Shown here piece by piece: positions 44,131 to 57,988 of a stretch of DNA of 64,000 nucleotides (the first letter of the stretch is position 1; each line of letters starts with the position of its first letter). The notes beneath the pieces are model-generated. The model had not been told where the DNA came from and did not search any database. It saw nothing but the letters and a program-made list of their open reading frames with translations. This DNA is from Dryococelus australis (Eukaryota; Arthropoda; Insecta; Phasmatodea; Phasmatidae), in the NCBI GenBank assembly GCA_029891345.1, contig CM057006.1:46257556-46321555 (forward strand). Direction: 5' to 3'. A program made the translations under genes and the position numbers.

Positions 44131-44845
44131 ACCTACAACTGATCGCTGAAATGAGCGCCGACGTATTCAGCGCTGAAAGTAAACATAAATACTATTAAAT
44201 AACGCGATGACGTGTCAACATTATTCTGATTAAACTTTTTTTTTTTTGCGAATTCAATTGCGTTTCGCATTCCGGTAGATAAACAGTGAACTTTAAATAC
44301 ACAGCATATCAAATTCGATAGTACCAATTGTTTACATTAAAAAAAAAAAAAAAAAAAAATTACTGGTGGTGAGGGCGAGTGGACGGAATTTTAATGGATC
44401 AAAATTGTTTCGGGGATTGCTAGAAAAAAAAAAGGGGGGGGGGAGTTAATAAAACTTTATATTTGTGGTCAACGTTTCGGGCGCATACGATTGTGGAGTA
44501 CAATTATTTTTGGTACGGTTATGTTATTTTTAAGTATATAATTGCAGTGATAAAATTGATTTTAGTCTTCCGGGCATATCTAACACCCACTTTTGATCTG
44601 CCGATTTGTAATGCCATATTCATGTGACCAAACAATGATACGAATTAAAAAAACGTAATAAAATACGTCTTCGCTATGTTAAATCTGTGCCAGGAGAAGA
44701 GTAATAAACTTTCGAAGCGCATATTTCTGTAACAGCTGTATTAACCAAGACTAGGTACTTGGAATTTTGTTTTTTTTTTTTCCGTGTTGGTACTACGATA
44801 ATAGTTGATACACTGCTGACGGCCGCACTTTACGCCATATTCTAC
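44131..44845. other. Unassigned AT-rich sequence
   Basis: Contains a 21-A run (about 44339-44360) and an A-then-G run ending in 10 G at 44434-44443. No gene recognised. Confidence 0.4.
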
Positions 44846-45087
44846 TATACGATGCTCACGATAACGTGAGCACTTTTGAGGCCCTAGTTACTTTTATCCT
44901 TATCAGCCATTTTTTTTATTCTTCCATCACTTTCTAGAATAAATATAGCACTGTAAGTAATAAGCACAATGTACATATTTCACCGGACTCGAAAGTTAAC
45001 ATCTAAGGCTACAACAAAACATATTTATTGACTATTATTCCATATTAAAGGACTTCAAATAGTGCTCACTTTACCGTGAATAGCCTG
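44846..45087 (+). mobile_element. MITE-B, complete
   Basis: TACGATGCTCACGATAACGT, TGAGGCCCTAGTTACTTTTA, TTTCACCGGACTCGAAAGTT, TTGACTATTATTCCATATTA and the end AGTGCTCACTTTACCGTGAA, TAGCC. The left terminus is eroded. Confidence 0.9.
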
Positions 45088-45972
45088 TAACAGTTTAAAT
45101 TTCGGAAAAATAAAGGGAGGGGATAAATTACCTAGTATTCTCAGTTTCGTTCCGATCGTCATACATCGATTCATTCTGGTTACAAACATCGTTTGGGCCC
45201 GACTACCACATGCTTCCAATATCATTCGCAGGGTCTCAATGCCCGCTGAAAAAAAAAAAAAAATGGAGAAAACGCTCAAATGCATCTGCAACATTTCCCG
45301 TATCAAACTCCCACAGCGTCCTGCATCACTTCACTGTCCGAAGCGAATATTTTAGTTACGTAACCTTTACCAGATGACCTTCTGACCAAAGAAAGTTTGG
45401 TGAGAGGTCAGTTAATTTCTCTATTCTCTCTGCACATGCCTGGTGAAGACACGCACGCTCGAAAGTGTGAAAATCAATTACTGACCCTTCCATGTTATCT
45501 CCTTCGCAAAGACACTCACTGCAGTCTCAATTTTCGCTGGAAGAACAAAGAGCAGTTTGTCATTTCCGAAAGCTGGAAACAGCACCCAACATCGACCATT
45601 CTTTTCGCAACCGCAAAAGGGTGGACGAGGAAGGCAGTTTGGGAGAGGGAAAGCGGAGAGCAAACAATTTTTCAGAAGAGGGAATAGGTAAGAACAGGTA
45701 ATCTGTAAGGCCGCAACGAAAATATAACTCCTTTATTCATCGATTTGCATTTAATTTATATAGAACCCATACCAGGTAGTTTCATTGCCGTATCGCTATA
45801 TGAAATAAAAAAACTCGGGGAACGGGAAAGAAAATAACATAACAGTGAATTACACCAAATATATTTACTGCATGCAATTTCAACCAATATCGTCAATATG
45901 GCCGCTGGCGACGACGTCGTCTGTATTATGATACAAAATTGAACGCTCAACTCTTGCTACATTTCAGTGTAA
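45088..45972. other. Unassigned sequence
   Basis: Frames at 45397-45687 (plus) and 45478-45663 (minus) overlap and show no family. Otherwise nothing recognised. Confidence 0.4.
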
Positions 45973-46387
45973 AGGCTGTTCACGTTAAAGTGGGTACTTT
46001 TTGAAATCAACCTTAGAAAAAAGTCACTACTCTTGCCTCCATTTACTTTAACGGGTGCACTGAGTGACATGCGCCCAGTAAAGTTGGTAACAAAGGATGG
46101 AAAGTAGTTCCATACCGTAACGTAGAATTAAAAGTGTTGGGTAACCATTTGTGATCATTTAAATCATTTCTTTCTCATCCTGCGTTTCTTTTATGCATCG
46201 AAGTGTAAAAATTAGCATATTTGTAAAATGTTTACTTTCGTAATAATTTCATAGTTTCACTTAACCGACGCATAAGTAAAGGGATAAGGCCCATGACAAT
46301 GTTAATAAGGCGGAATAATACATAATGTGCATACAAGTAGATCTTAAGGACAACTTTCAGAAGTGCTCATTTTGCCGTGAACAGCCT
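45973..46387 (+). mobile_element. MITE-A, complete
   Basis: AGGCTGTTCACGTTAAAGTG to ACTTTCAGAAGTGCTCATTT and TGCCGTGAACAGCCT, with all inner blocks. Confidence 0.95.
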
Positions 46388-47792
46388 ATATTTTACAGGA
46401 AAACGTGCAAACATCAAAACAGAACAGTGCCACATTACTTCTCCGCGATCGATAATTAAATGTAATGAGCTGCTGCGTATTTATTTTCGACTCGCATGTT
46501 TGTTCAATATATGGCGGAAGTAAATATTTTGGGAGCATTGTCATTTGAGCAAAGAACAGTTCCAACAGGAAAGAGTGTATTACAGTTCATAGCATCTTCA
46601 TAGCATCTGCCAGTGAGTGTGTGATTTGTTACAAACTACCGAAATATTTTCTAAAACTGTCCAAGATATTTTGCTCGTGGAATTCGGCGGATAAGCACTG
46701 AAAGTAGAATCGGACATTCACACTGCATTTACAGAATAACAGGTAGCGGTTAACAAATCCGCCATGGATGTTAATTACGTAAAGTTCCTACATTTCTTGG
46801 CAGTTCACGAACTCAAAACGAATGCTATCTGTCCTCCACACGTCATTCGACAGCACTATCTACCTTACCGGGTATGTATATCGACAACATAGGACAACGA
46901 AAATTAATGTTCAAGTTTTCTCTTTCTGCTGAAAACGTATAAGTTGGAGAAATTTCATCTGTAGATTACAAACATAAGAGGGTCTGGATAGAATGACGCA
47001 ACAGCAATACACAAGATTTTTTTTTTCCCACAGTGAACTTTGGGGTTTCGATCAAGCTTCTTCATCTAAATGGATTTTCAGAGAAGAAAAATAAGGGCAG
47101 GGGCCTACCGCTTGTCCACTTCGCTCCCCTAACAGCTCAACTAAGTTTAGACATTACTCAGACATGCTGTTTACATCCCGCCACAGATGGGAGGGCTTCA
47201 GGATCTCGCGGTGATGTTTAAAAACTGCCGACTCTACTTTTGCACCCAGTGTGCGAGGAAATGTGTGAATGTGGACTAAAGATTGATATGCCTCTTAAAG
47301 TGACACGTTCATACTTTTCTATTTAATTATATAGTTATTTAGTTTCAATGTGCCCACATTACGTAGCAATTTAAGTTTTTACATTTTCCTACAACTGCTG
47401 CGCTAACGTACAAAGGAAATGCCCGTTTTCTGCTCGCAACGAATGTGTCTGGATCAGAATGCTACAATATGTCTAACAATCAAAGTCATCTTCTCGGTGC
47501 ATTACTACGGGAGTGTAGAAGATTGTAAATGCATGCAGAAGTAATAAACGTCCACCGCCACTGTTTGGCTATAGCTACAAAAATTCAGTTAAAGATCTCT
47601 ATTTTTTTCTATTCAGGCTGCAATTAAAATTTTAACTTATTTTCACATTTGAGAAGTGAAAGTGCATTTTTTTTTTTTTTTGGAACGGGACAATATAAAA
47701 TTCACAAAACTGGAAAACTCAAGACAGCAAAATTTAAAATCGCAACCTTACTTCGTGAAGGCCGAACTCTTGGGTAAAATACTGTGTGACAG
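46388..47792. other. Unassigned AT-rich sequence
   Basis: No gene recognised in about 1.4 kb. Confidence 0.4.
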
Positions 47793-48018
47793 AGGCTGTT
47801 CACGGTAAAGTGAGCACTTTTGAGGACCTAGTTACTTTTTCCTTTTAGCCATTTTATCCTTTAACCACTTTTTAAAGTAAATATTGCCACGTAAGTAACA
47901 CAGTGTGTATATTCCATCGCACTCTGAAGTTAAAGTCTAGGACTAAAATAAAATACATTTATTGACTATTTCCAAATGAAATGGCATTCAAAATTGCTCA
48001 CTTCACCATGAATAGCCT
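47793..48018 (+). mobile_element. MITE-B, complete
   Basis: AGGCTGTTCACGGTAAAGTG, TGAGGACCTAGTTACTTTTT, CACTCTGAAGTTAAAGTCTA, ATTTATTGACTATTTCCAAA, ending TTGCTCACTTCACCATGAAT, AGCCT. A clean family B reference of about 226 bp. Confidence 0.95.
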
Positions 48019-48952
48019 ATAGTAAGGTTAAGATGATACTTCACTTTTTTTTTTTTTGGTTATCTGAAAGAGCTTTCGAAAAGTGTCCCGTTAATGCAGT
48101 TATCAGTTGTCAAATCATTATAGTTTTCTAAATATAACACTCAAAAGCCTTAATTTCCCGAATTCTACAGCATACCATGATTTGCCCCTAGATATTTTTT
48201 TTCCCAGTGAAATTGCATTTAATGCAATCTGTATGGTGTGCAGAACATACTGATTCAGTATGAGTGCGATTTATAAACAGATGAGCGAGTATTGGCACTC
48301 TAGATTTTGTTGAAAATAGGGGTCAGACTTGTATATATATTTTTGTTCATTCAATCGAAGCTGTTAAAATTCATTTAGTAAATAGTTTAAATCATAAACT
48401 GTAGAGGAAAAGTTGTTTTTGTTCCTTTCGTAGCTTGCGACACAAATGTAGTAAGTATGCCGCACTTAAGACTAATTCAACACTTAGAACCTGGCTATAA
48501 CACTCGAGTCGGAATTTGAGTGTTAAATTTTGAAAACTATAATGATTAGACAACTAACAACTGCATTAAGGGGACACTTTTGGAAACCTCTCTCAGATAA
48601 CCAAGTTCCAAAAAAAAAAAAAGAGAAATATCACCTTTGTTTATATTATCTTAAAAGTTAGCTCGTGCACATTCTCCTCGTTCAGGTTTTACACTACTTG
48701 TCTTACAGGTTGGAAGAAAGAAGATTAAGCGAATTAAATTTTTCAAGCGGCACAATTCAAATACCTCTGCCCGAGATTAGGTTCGCACCCACAACCTGGT
48801 TGGCTGTTGGCAGACGCTCAGAATCCACTCCCATGAGAGGCAGATACGTGTTTACGTAACTGTGGAACAATTACGCCGCTTCACGGAACAGCTAGCGCAT
48901 ACGCCACGTCACTTCGAAGATAGCCTGTGTGCATATATCCAACTGTTGTCGC
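48019..48952. other. Unassigned; possible tRNA-like fragment at 48770-48840
   Basis: Mostly AT-rich. On the minus strand of 48770-48840, GGCAGACGCT-type and GGGTGCGAACC sequences recall a degraded tRNA-derived head, but stems do not form. No gene recognised. Confidence 0.3.
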
Positions 48953-48973
48953 GGGGGGGGGGGGGGGGGGGGG
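48953..48973. repeat. Poly(G) run, 21 bases
   Basis: An uninterrupted run of 21 G. One of more than a dozen such tracts in the window. Confidence 0.95.
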
Positions 48974-51900
48974 AGGAGGAACTATCGCTCTACCGCGGGT
49001 ATGCGGACGTCTGCGAGGTACGTAGAAACCCTTCACAGTCCAGCAGAGGAGTATGTGAAAGTTTTCCTAGGAAAGTAATGACGTGTGGCGGCGAGCTGTC
49101 TTCATAAAAGCGAGCCTCGCCTTTCTACGATCACCGCAAAACGAATAATGGTGGCACTCGAACGTCACAATTATCTTAACCAAATACGTAGGAATTACGG
49201 TTAATAAAAACAGGTATTTATATATTGCGAATGTGTATCACAATTTTAGCTACTACGGATGTGCGTATGACGAGGGGGAATATAAATTTGCATTTAACTC
49301 ATACACGTTGTTTTTTAAGAATTAGTACAGTTCGACAAACAAGAGAAATGACGTTCGAAATTAAAGGTGCTCGAAGGAAAAAGTCCACATTACTTTCGAA
49401 AAACTGTAGCGAACACCATAAATAACACAGTTGTATGCATGTTTGCACAACAAAATCACCGATCCTATTGTATGCCGATTCTATATTAAACCTACATACG
49501 TGACACACACGCGAAAATAATTTACAACGAAATGTCATACAATTGGATAAATATACAAGCTCGCAAAGCCCACGTAAGAATTCATACTTTTAACAACTGT
49601 TACAAACATGCAACTTTTAACATACTTTAAAACCTACGAATAATTAACACAATTAGGCCTAAAAAAAATTGATACAAGTATGCGCAATGACACACATACT
49701 TCTACGGCATTTTATTTACTTTCTATTTCGTAATATATCATAATCACTTTAAATATAGTTAACAGTTTTTCGAGTACAACAGTTAAACTGCAACTGTATT
49801 AACACTGACGTATTGTCCCGAAAAATAAAAACACTACAGCAAACGGATGTGAAACCAACACAATAATTCAATATTATTAGTAGCAGTAATAACATTGTAA
49901 GTGTCGTTACGCGATGAATGTATACTAATCCGTGTGAAACTAGAGACGTCGAATTAATCTACAGTTTACAGGCTTTCATTTACCCCTGTCTCCACTCAAC
50001 CAGCTAGTCCACTGAACATGCTGCCAGTTGGTCCGTTGAGTTACGGGAAGCGATTTAGCGAACGCGTTTACTACAAAGGAACTCCTTCAATCGTACTTCA
50101 CGAGCCATTTCCAATAATAAATATTTAAGAAACACGGCCCAAGGACAGCCAGTTTGCCTGTTAAGCAATCCGTAAACACACAACAGAATCGCAACTTTGA
50201 AGGAAGTAAGGTATCAGTTGAAAAACAGCACATATTCATCACTTCTTGAAAATCTTTAAATAGTTACTTAGAAATAAGAAAGGAATTTTTCTAGTTTTAG
50301 GGACGAAAGACTTCGATGGTATATATAACACACACATTTTATACGATTTTTTATGGCACCCAACTACCTGATATCGCCTACTTAAGAGATTGCACTGCAA
50401 AATGTTTTAAATCCTCTAATTGGTAGAAGTGACTACAAAGTATTTATACTCGAAAAGAACATGAGGACCAAGTAATAGTGAGTCATGGGCATCACACACA
50501 TTGAAAATACTATCCGGAGCTCCTAAACATAACCGGAAAACGCATTTTAAGACACACGTGCTCGTAAAAATAATATAGGAATACATGAGGAACTTCTCTA
50601 TAAAAGTATACTGAACTTACCAGCAAGGATACTGTCAGCATGTTTCTGCAGATATGGTCCAGGCCAGTATCACAATAACATAACGATGTGTCACTTCCCC
50701 CTTCTGTTGTTCACGTCGTGTTTCTTCAGCAGCGAAGAAGCATTTCACTACTTGTGCAGTGAAATATGCAAAGCTTTCGAAATTACTGGTTTTCAAAAAA
50801 ATTCTAGCGACTAAATTTGGTGACAATACGAGGGAGTTTCCTGACAAGATTAAAATCATGCTTATTAAGAAGCGAGTTCAAGAAACGTCGAACTGGATAA
50901 AAATAATGCCGAGTACGCACAAAGAACTGTCATTTCCATTACAAAACAAACTTTTCTACAGAATAACTACAAGAGTAATCTCAGAGTCAATACCCGAAGC
51001 ATTTTTATTGATTGGCTGTCACAAAAAATTCGCACGTAAAATGTAGGTTTATTACAACCAACAAAATCCTCGTTCGTATTTGGCATACAAATATATTTAC
51101 TAACCTAAACAAAATATTTTGTTGGGTAAAAAAACATGAAAAACATGTATGTGTTGGGGAAAAAAAACCCGTCAGTAAAATGGTAAGTTGAGTCGACTGT
51201 ATATAATTTGTTTGGCCACTCGAAAATACGGTTCGAGAGTTTATTTTGTAATTTTTGCGGTACTTAGCATAGTGTCAGTGTTTGTTAGTGTATTTATTGA
51301 TACTTAATAACATGCATTTAAAAAACATTCCCGAGGCTGTGCTTACCACCGATCCCAACCCATCCATGACGACCCTACATCAAGCTTGAGCTAATACTAC
51401 TATGCTTCTCGTGAAGAAAGACATGAAGACCAGTTACAAAACAAATGTTTAAAAAAATAAGAACTACACACACATTTCTTGTTTACTCTTTACCGTATGA
51501 TCCAGTTACTTCCCCACAGCAGTAAAAAACAGGCGAACCAACCACTTGACTTGGTAACACCACAGCGGGGGATAGCTAACCAACAGGTGTATGTAAAAAC
51601 TGACGTTTGCAGAAATATATTCACGCACCGGCCTTTCCAGTATTCATACCGTAAATTTGTGCTTCATTATATCCGAGCATATTCGATAAGCGTTTTCTGT
51701 ACACTCGACGGAATAAAATCCAATCGGAAACGCACATTAGCAGCGTTACATATTCCCGATGCGTATTCATCACTTCCATGCATAAAGCATAGCCTACAAT
51801 GAGCTGCTGACGTTGCCAAATGCATGTTCGTTTCGTGACAGAACGACCAGCCGTACCCCGTAACCCGTCGAGCTTCGACCTGAATCCACATCTCTCGATT

Positions 51901-52636
51901 CCTCTAATTTCTGCCTCTCCCGAACATTCAGTACCGGCCACGAACCTACTAGAGTACCGAGGCAATTTGCCAAATGACAATATCGTAATAGTTTAGTAAT
52001 TAGTAATTTCGCATGGTTCGACTGGAACTCTGCAACAGTCATTCACCGCGATGGTGCTATCTGTCCAGCAAAGTCGGCATTGCATAACATGCACCATTTG
52101 GCATGATGTTCTCACGGAATCATCTTAAATAAATGAATTAGTTAATATATAAATAAATATTCACATCAAAATAATTAAGGCATCTATGGCTTCTATAAGT
52201 TCCTCTGACATGCTGGGTACTCCAAAATAAACGTCCGAACAACTAATTTTCCACTACTTCGATAACAAGCACTATACTCTCTCACAGGCTTCCAAACGCG
52301 GACTGCGTGCAGGAAACTATGTACAATGCTTACGGCGTGCAGACCCGTGCAGGCATGAACCTGCGCTGCGCGCCAATGTGTGATTTCCAACCTACACACA
52401 CTGTTTGCATTTTCCTGCACTACGCTGCGCTACGTAGAACTACGCAACTACGTCCCAATGTGCATGCGGCCGGCCTTAGGCAAGCACTGCTTTACAAGGC
52501 GGTGTTGAATTATATTCAAGCAGCCATACTTGTGGAGGGGAAAAAAGTAGGAGGGGAACGTGGGGGAATAATTTCTAGAACAAAGCCACGGAACACCGTA
52601 CAATAACTCACGAAAGCTACAAAAACAGAATATGCG
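48974..52636. other. Unassigned sequence, the longest repeat-free stretch
   Basis: About 3.7 kb without any of the repeat families seen elsewhere. Frames up to 119 residues (51621-51980 minus, 50759-51046 plus) lack motifs and have overlapping shadows. Near 52290-52460 a GC-richer patch has facing copies of TGCAGGAAA / TTTCCTGCA, possibly a small eroded inverted-repeat element. Confidence 0.4.
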
Positions 52637-53064
52637 ATATAATCCATTTACGGTTACTGCACACTTTTCTGAAGCGCTGCTAAAGTTCTACTTCCAGGGT
52701 ATTCCTCCGCCCCGTGCAAACTAAGCTTAACTAAGTCTGGAAAATTACACCAGAGGACAACGCACCGCTTTCTTGCGCACTCAGTTGTAATATTATCTTG
52801 CACTGGAACTATTTATTGGTAGGCCCTACCAATACAGATTTTTCTCTCACTGTCTTTATTCGTGTTTATTATAAAAGAAATATTATAATGTATAAATAAA
52901 ATATAGGTAAAACTTCATTTTACGGAAAATAAGATACATCTGTGTTTGCAGAGGTATAAAACGCTTGATACAAGGCATATTTAAGAAATAACTAAATAAG
53001 TAATACATGGGGTGATTTTTCAAAGGTTTGTGTTGAAACGTCCGAATAATCCTTAAATAGACTA
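52637..53064 (-). mobile_element. MITE-C, complete, minus orientation
   Basis: TATAATCCATTTACGGTTAC, TGCACACTTTTCTGAAGCGC, TATTCCTCCGCCCCGTGCAA, TTGCGCACTCAGTTGTAATA, ATACATGGGGTGATTTTTCA, ending near TGAAACGTCCGAATAATCC. A well-preserved reversed family C copy. Confidence 0.9.
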
Positions 53065-55403
53065 GCCTATGCCTTTCTTTTGACGTGAAAGATCGTTTAC
53101 GCAACCAAAACGCGGTACTTAAAATAATTGCTCCCTTTTCATGTGTTACCCACGCAAGCGCGAGGTTTTCAAATAAATTGCAATTTTACTTCCTTTCTAT
53201 TTTTTGAAATAGGCACACGCACATAATATGAATCGCAAACAGCGAGTTCTACAGAGCAGGAAGAGCTACGCACAACAATATATATATCCAATAAACAGAA
53301 TTAGCCAAGTATAAATCGTTTCACACCAACATAAATCATCGCGATGAGAGAATTATATTACAATATTGCCTATGAAAATGAAAGTTGAGGAACTTCTAAT
53401 TATCGGACGATACTTTCATTCACAATAATCTATTACAGTTTCTGCTGGACATCAATGCAAACTGTACGAAATTATAAAAAAATAAATAAAATACAAACAG
53501 CTAGGAAAATAATAAGTATCAATGAACATTTAAATATCTGATCAACCGTTTTGAACGATTTGAGCGTTTTATTGAAGTGAGAACGGACATTACACGATGC
53601 GAATTCCTTAAAATATTTTCTTTTGTGAGGGACCAGGGCCATGTACAGAACTGAAAAGCGGCAGGCAACGATGGTTACAAAGGGCTCAGAAATCAACTAC
53701 GCACAGAAACTTTACTGGGCTTCTGAAGGACGCCGTACTAGGGGAGCCAAACCACACGTATTCAACTTTTTCGCCATAGAAGCGCGACTTTGCCCTCACG
53801 GACAAAGTGAATTTCGTAATTCGAAAAACCACACTTCATGCCAATGACAAACATGTAACAACACTCAATTTTGTTCGTACAATAAGTCCAACAAACACTG
53901 CACCCAAAGTGTGTTGGGTGTACGTCGCGAACAAGAGCCAAAACCCTTCAATTTTGTGAATTATTCTTTTACAACTGATGCTGTTAAAGACGTTTAATAC
54001 GGAATTACAGTGCTAATTCCCGAATAAATTTGACGGACAAATTCATCAGTCATTTTTCATTGCAATTTTGGTACGTGGGCTTGCACAATTCGCTTAGAAG
54101 ACCTACCAAAATGGGTTCCAAAATAAAGAAAATTCCTTGTTAAAAAAAAAAAACAAACCTGACGTCCGTAGAAAAACAAAATTCTAATAATCCAGGACGA
54201 AATTGTCAATATCGCCGTGTAATTAGCCCATTTTCTTTAGTTTGAAGATCTTAGAGGACTTCGCCAAATGCTTTTTTTTCTCTCCACGGAGTGAAAGCCA
54301 AAGCCACAAAATGTTCTCATTGCATTGGGAGTTATGCATAAACAGTGGTCTGTGTTGGTGAGATAGTAATTATTACAAAGGAAAGGTGAGGTTCTGGGTC
54401 AAAATTAAACTGCCCGCTTATTAATTTGGAAAACCCGCATCTACGCCAATAAGGAAGCGATAAGGGCAATTCATAACAGGCTCGGACATAAACAACGTGC
54501 TGTTAATATCGTCAAGGTAATATGGGGTAGGGTGAAAATACTAGATAAGCAGTAACGCGTTTCTGTGTCACAGCATTGGGCTGGTTTTTACCAATAAAAC
54601 TATCATAACAAACGTGGGTAGCATTTGCGATAAGGAAACTGTGTTAGTATAGATTTTGAAACTTTTTCAAACTTCCTCTCGTCAAGTTTTATTGCAACCA
54701 GTACACCCTCCAGTTAGTCAAAATATGTCAATATATGCAGAACCAAACTTAAACGAATACTCTCTTTGCTGACCAGCACTCATGCTTACTGGAACTAGCT
54801 TCCGCGTGTTGCTGTGCTGACATCCTGTGTTGGGATACACTAGTACTGAGAACGTTGAATATGCTGGAGCTCGTAAAAATAGTGCAGTGCCTGTAAAGTG
54901 ATGTTGGAGGGCTGTTCAAATTTCGTGTTTCCCGATTGCGATTGAAGCAGCATTAAATACAAAACAGTCTTCATGAAATTCCACGAAAGAAAAAAAAAAA
55001 CTTGGAACAGAATTTACCTTACCATGAATATTTATTTTCTTCAGTCCCGCAAGCACTCGTTTTTTTTAAATGCATTAGCAGTCTTAAATTAGCGAAGAAA
55101 ATCAAATTGAACCAAGAAATTATTCACTGCAATTTTGGTACATGGGCACCATCAGACTAATAATAGATGTATTCCTTTTTATTAAATTAACGTAATTGTT
55201 GAGCGTTCCCGAACAGTCGGCTTAGTTACGGACAAAAATAGTTACAGTTTACTGCAGACTGTTTCGTTACTGCTGACGAACGCTGGCAAATCACAGACTT
55301 CAATCTCCCCCCCCCCCCCCCCATCAGACATCTTGTCCAGGAGCTACGTCGTTCAACTTATCATTGGGAAAGGGTTGTCCTCAAGCATGCGGGGTTAATG
55401 AGA
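53065..55403. other. Unassigned AT-rich sequence
   Basis: About 2.3 kb with no recognised gene or repeat, apart from a 16-C run at 55307-55322. Confidence 0.4.
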
Positions 55404-55671
55404 CCAGCGTCGTCGCCATCGACATCAACGTGCCATCGTCTTCGTCGTCATCGACATCAACGTGCCATCGTCTTCGTCGTCATCGACATCAACGTGCCAT
55501 CGTCTTCGTCGTCATCGACATCAACGTCGCTGCCTTCGTCGTCATCGACATCAACGTCGCTGTCTTCGTCGTCATCGACATCAACGTCGCTGCCTTCGTC
55601 GTCATCGACATCAACGTCGCTGTCTTCGTCGTCATCGACATCAATGTCGCCATCGACATCAACGTCCTTAA
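55404..55671. repeat. 30/32-bp minisatellite (VVIDINVA-type unit)
   Basis: About eight tandem units built on TCGTCGTCATCGACATCAAC. Three units are 32 bp (ending GTGCCATCGTCT), followed by 30-bp units whose ends alternate CGCTGCCT and CGCTGTCT, and a shortened last unit. Because 30 is a multiple of 3 and the unit lacks stops, all plus frames and one minus frame stay open. The 222- and 172-residue frames across it are therefore expected without coding function. Confidence 0.95.
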
Positions 55672-55689
55672 CTTGATTTCATTTCGGTG

Positions 55690-56035
55690 GTTGTTCCGAG
55701 AGTTCTCGGTGTGTTTTGTGTGTATAGGAGCACCTACCAAGGAGAGACGCGGTTCTCGGCAGACGAAGGCGCGAGCTCCGCGAACGGCACGTGGGCCGCC
55801 GGAGAGGGAACAATGGCCGCCGCGCTCTGGCACGACGAAGCGACAAGGTCCGCCACGGTATAAATATCGCCGACAACCAGCCCGGCTCTTTGCTCCCGGA
55901 CAAAGCGTGCTGCAGTCGCCCACCTGCGCGCGTTCGCCAGACGTTCGACAACACCGCCTGGCTTGTCGGCGCAACACTATAACACTCATCTGGTCGGTTA
56001 ACAGCACTGCTTGCCTGCTGGCTGCCAGCTGATAG
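55690..56035 (+). promoter_or_regulatory. GC-rich block with TATA box, candidate promoter or LTR
   Basis: About 350 bp of CpG-rich DNA right after the minisatellite, with GGTATAAATATCG (TATA box at 55859-55866) and a GC-rich downstream region. The TATAAATA and GC layout recalls the two LTR-like blocks, but no TG...CA ends or duplication were found. It could equally be a host core promoter firing rightwards from about 55890. Confidence 0.35.
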
Positions 56036-57988
56036 ATTTATACAGGTTTATACAGGAAATACTGCGTTAAGAAAATTTCGCCTCAATGCGTTAATTTTAA
56101 AGATTGGTGTTTCAAACAATGTATTCTTTGCGAATTTTTATGAGAAGATTCCTACGTACGTATATTTTCAATGTAGATGTATTTTCAATGTACCTTTTTT
56201 GGTAAATCTAAATGTTAAGAAATTCCTTGTAAACAGGTTATACATGTTATAGAAATTATTTCCGCTGTGGGGAACATATCCTAAAAAAAATTGCCGAAGA
56301 ATAGATTTTTTTTGGAACGCCTATATTTAAAATGAATACACTAAGGCAAAATTCCCTTAATATGGGGTTACCTCTTTAAATTGTGCAGCTACCAGCCGGT
56401 ACGCAGTGCCATTAAGTGTCGCGTAACTCGTTATCCAGCACCCTAAAGGGCTCGGGAACTTCGCCCGATTGTTCGGAAGTAGACAAGACATTGAGAATAG
56501 TTGACCAGGGAGGTATTTTCTTAGCTGGCAGCTAGTTAGCTTTCGACCCCGAGTACTGAACCGGTCCTGTGGTGCGGCACGCAGACGTTCCCGTAATGAG
56601 TGCCCTTTGTCTTCTGGAATGTCCCTCTTGTTTCTCCTCTGCAACTACTCTACTGTGTCGTTACGTTGCTGCTAATTCGTAGCAACAAAACTTAAAGGAA
56701 TACTCACTTCAATTAAAAAAAAAAAAAAAAATGCTTGGGCGTCCACAGTGTAACTGTAAGAATTCTTTTATGATACAGTTTTATCTTACGGACATTATGC
56801 GGGCAGTAGCTTCGAAGATACAGTTGTGTGCCGTAATAATTCGACAATTTTGGTTTCAGACGCTATTCAGCTGCCAATCTTGCAGGAACTGGAGGACGGA
56901 CTGTATAAAGACGGACACAGGTTTTCATGGGCTTCACTTAAACTGGGTTTACTATAGTAAAATTAAATGTTAACATTTTTGCCCGACTTTCTCAGAAAAT
57001 ATTGCTACATAAAATAATTTTTGAATATGTATTTCGTCATATGTGAATTTTAATATTACATTTAGAAAAAATAAATTAAACAAAACAATCGGCAAGATGT
57101 CTTAACGTAACAACGTTCCTTAAAAAATTTCACGTAGAATGATATCTGTTTGAAAAGCCATCTTTAAAACTGGCGCAATGAGAAGGAATTTCGTTTAACA
57201 TTGATTCCCCATTTGAAGTTCGCGGCTGCCGGCTTGGTAGGTAGGGCCGTTAGGCGTCAGCATTATGATTTGTGCAGCTGAGACTTAAAGAAATATCTTG
57301 TGACAGTGTTGTTATATTTATTTATTTAAAAATGCAGTTTTAGTAACAAGCGTCAGTAACTGTACTACTATACAGTATTCGTGAAAACCTAAAATAATAT
57401 ATGTTTTACTTCTCAGGCATAAAAAAAATCTCCAAAGGAATTAACATTACCACCCCCCTGGTCTCATACAAATTTTTATTATCAATTTCGGAAGGTACAA
57501 TAAAACTATGCCGACGACGTAATAGACTAGTTGAGCAACGATGTCTGTGCACAGTGCACGGATAAGTAGAGACCCCCCTTTTCCCCCCGCCAACTCAACT
57601 CACCTAGAACAGGAGAATTACGGGAAGAACTACACGCCACCTCGTCACGTCCAGCCAATCACATAATTCGTTCCGTCGCTGAAGCCACATTCCAAATGGA
57701 ATCAAACATCCAGATAGACAACCTGTTGCGCACTTTTGACACAGGCCTTTGGAAATAAGGGTGGTAGGGGGGGGGAGGGTCCTCGCGATAATGATGGCGG
57801 GGAATTGGTTAAATTGGTTCCCCGTGTTGTACTGGTGTACTATTAATAAAATTAATGGCGCCTGACTTAGATTTTTGTTTTACACACACGCGAGTATTGG
57901 CTTAATAGTTACATATATATATGTAACTGTACTAAATGTAAGGGGAATTTGAAAAAATCCCCCTTAATTTTATCGTAAGTATTAATGT
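56036..57988. other. Unassigned AT-rich sequence
   Basis: No gene recognised. A perfect 22-bp palindrome (AGTTACATATA and its complement) lies near 57907. Confidence 0.4.

Noticed and set aside
55364-56032. 222-residue frame with a repeated VVIDINVA-type motif, and a 172-residue minus frame
   Set aside because: A stop-free repeat of 30-bp period keeps several frames open on both strands at once. This is a property of the minisatellite and not evidence for a protein.
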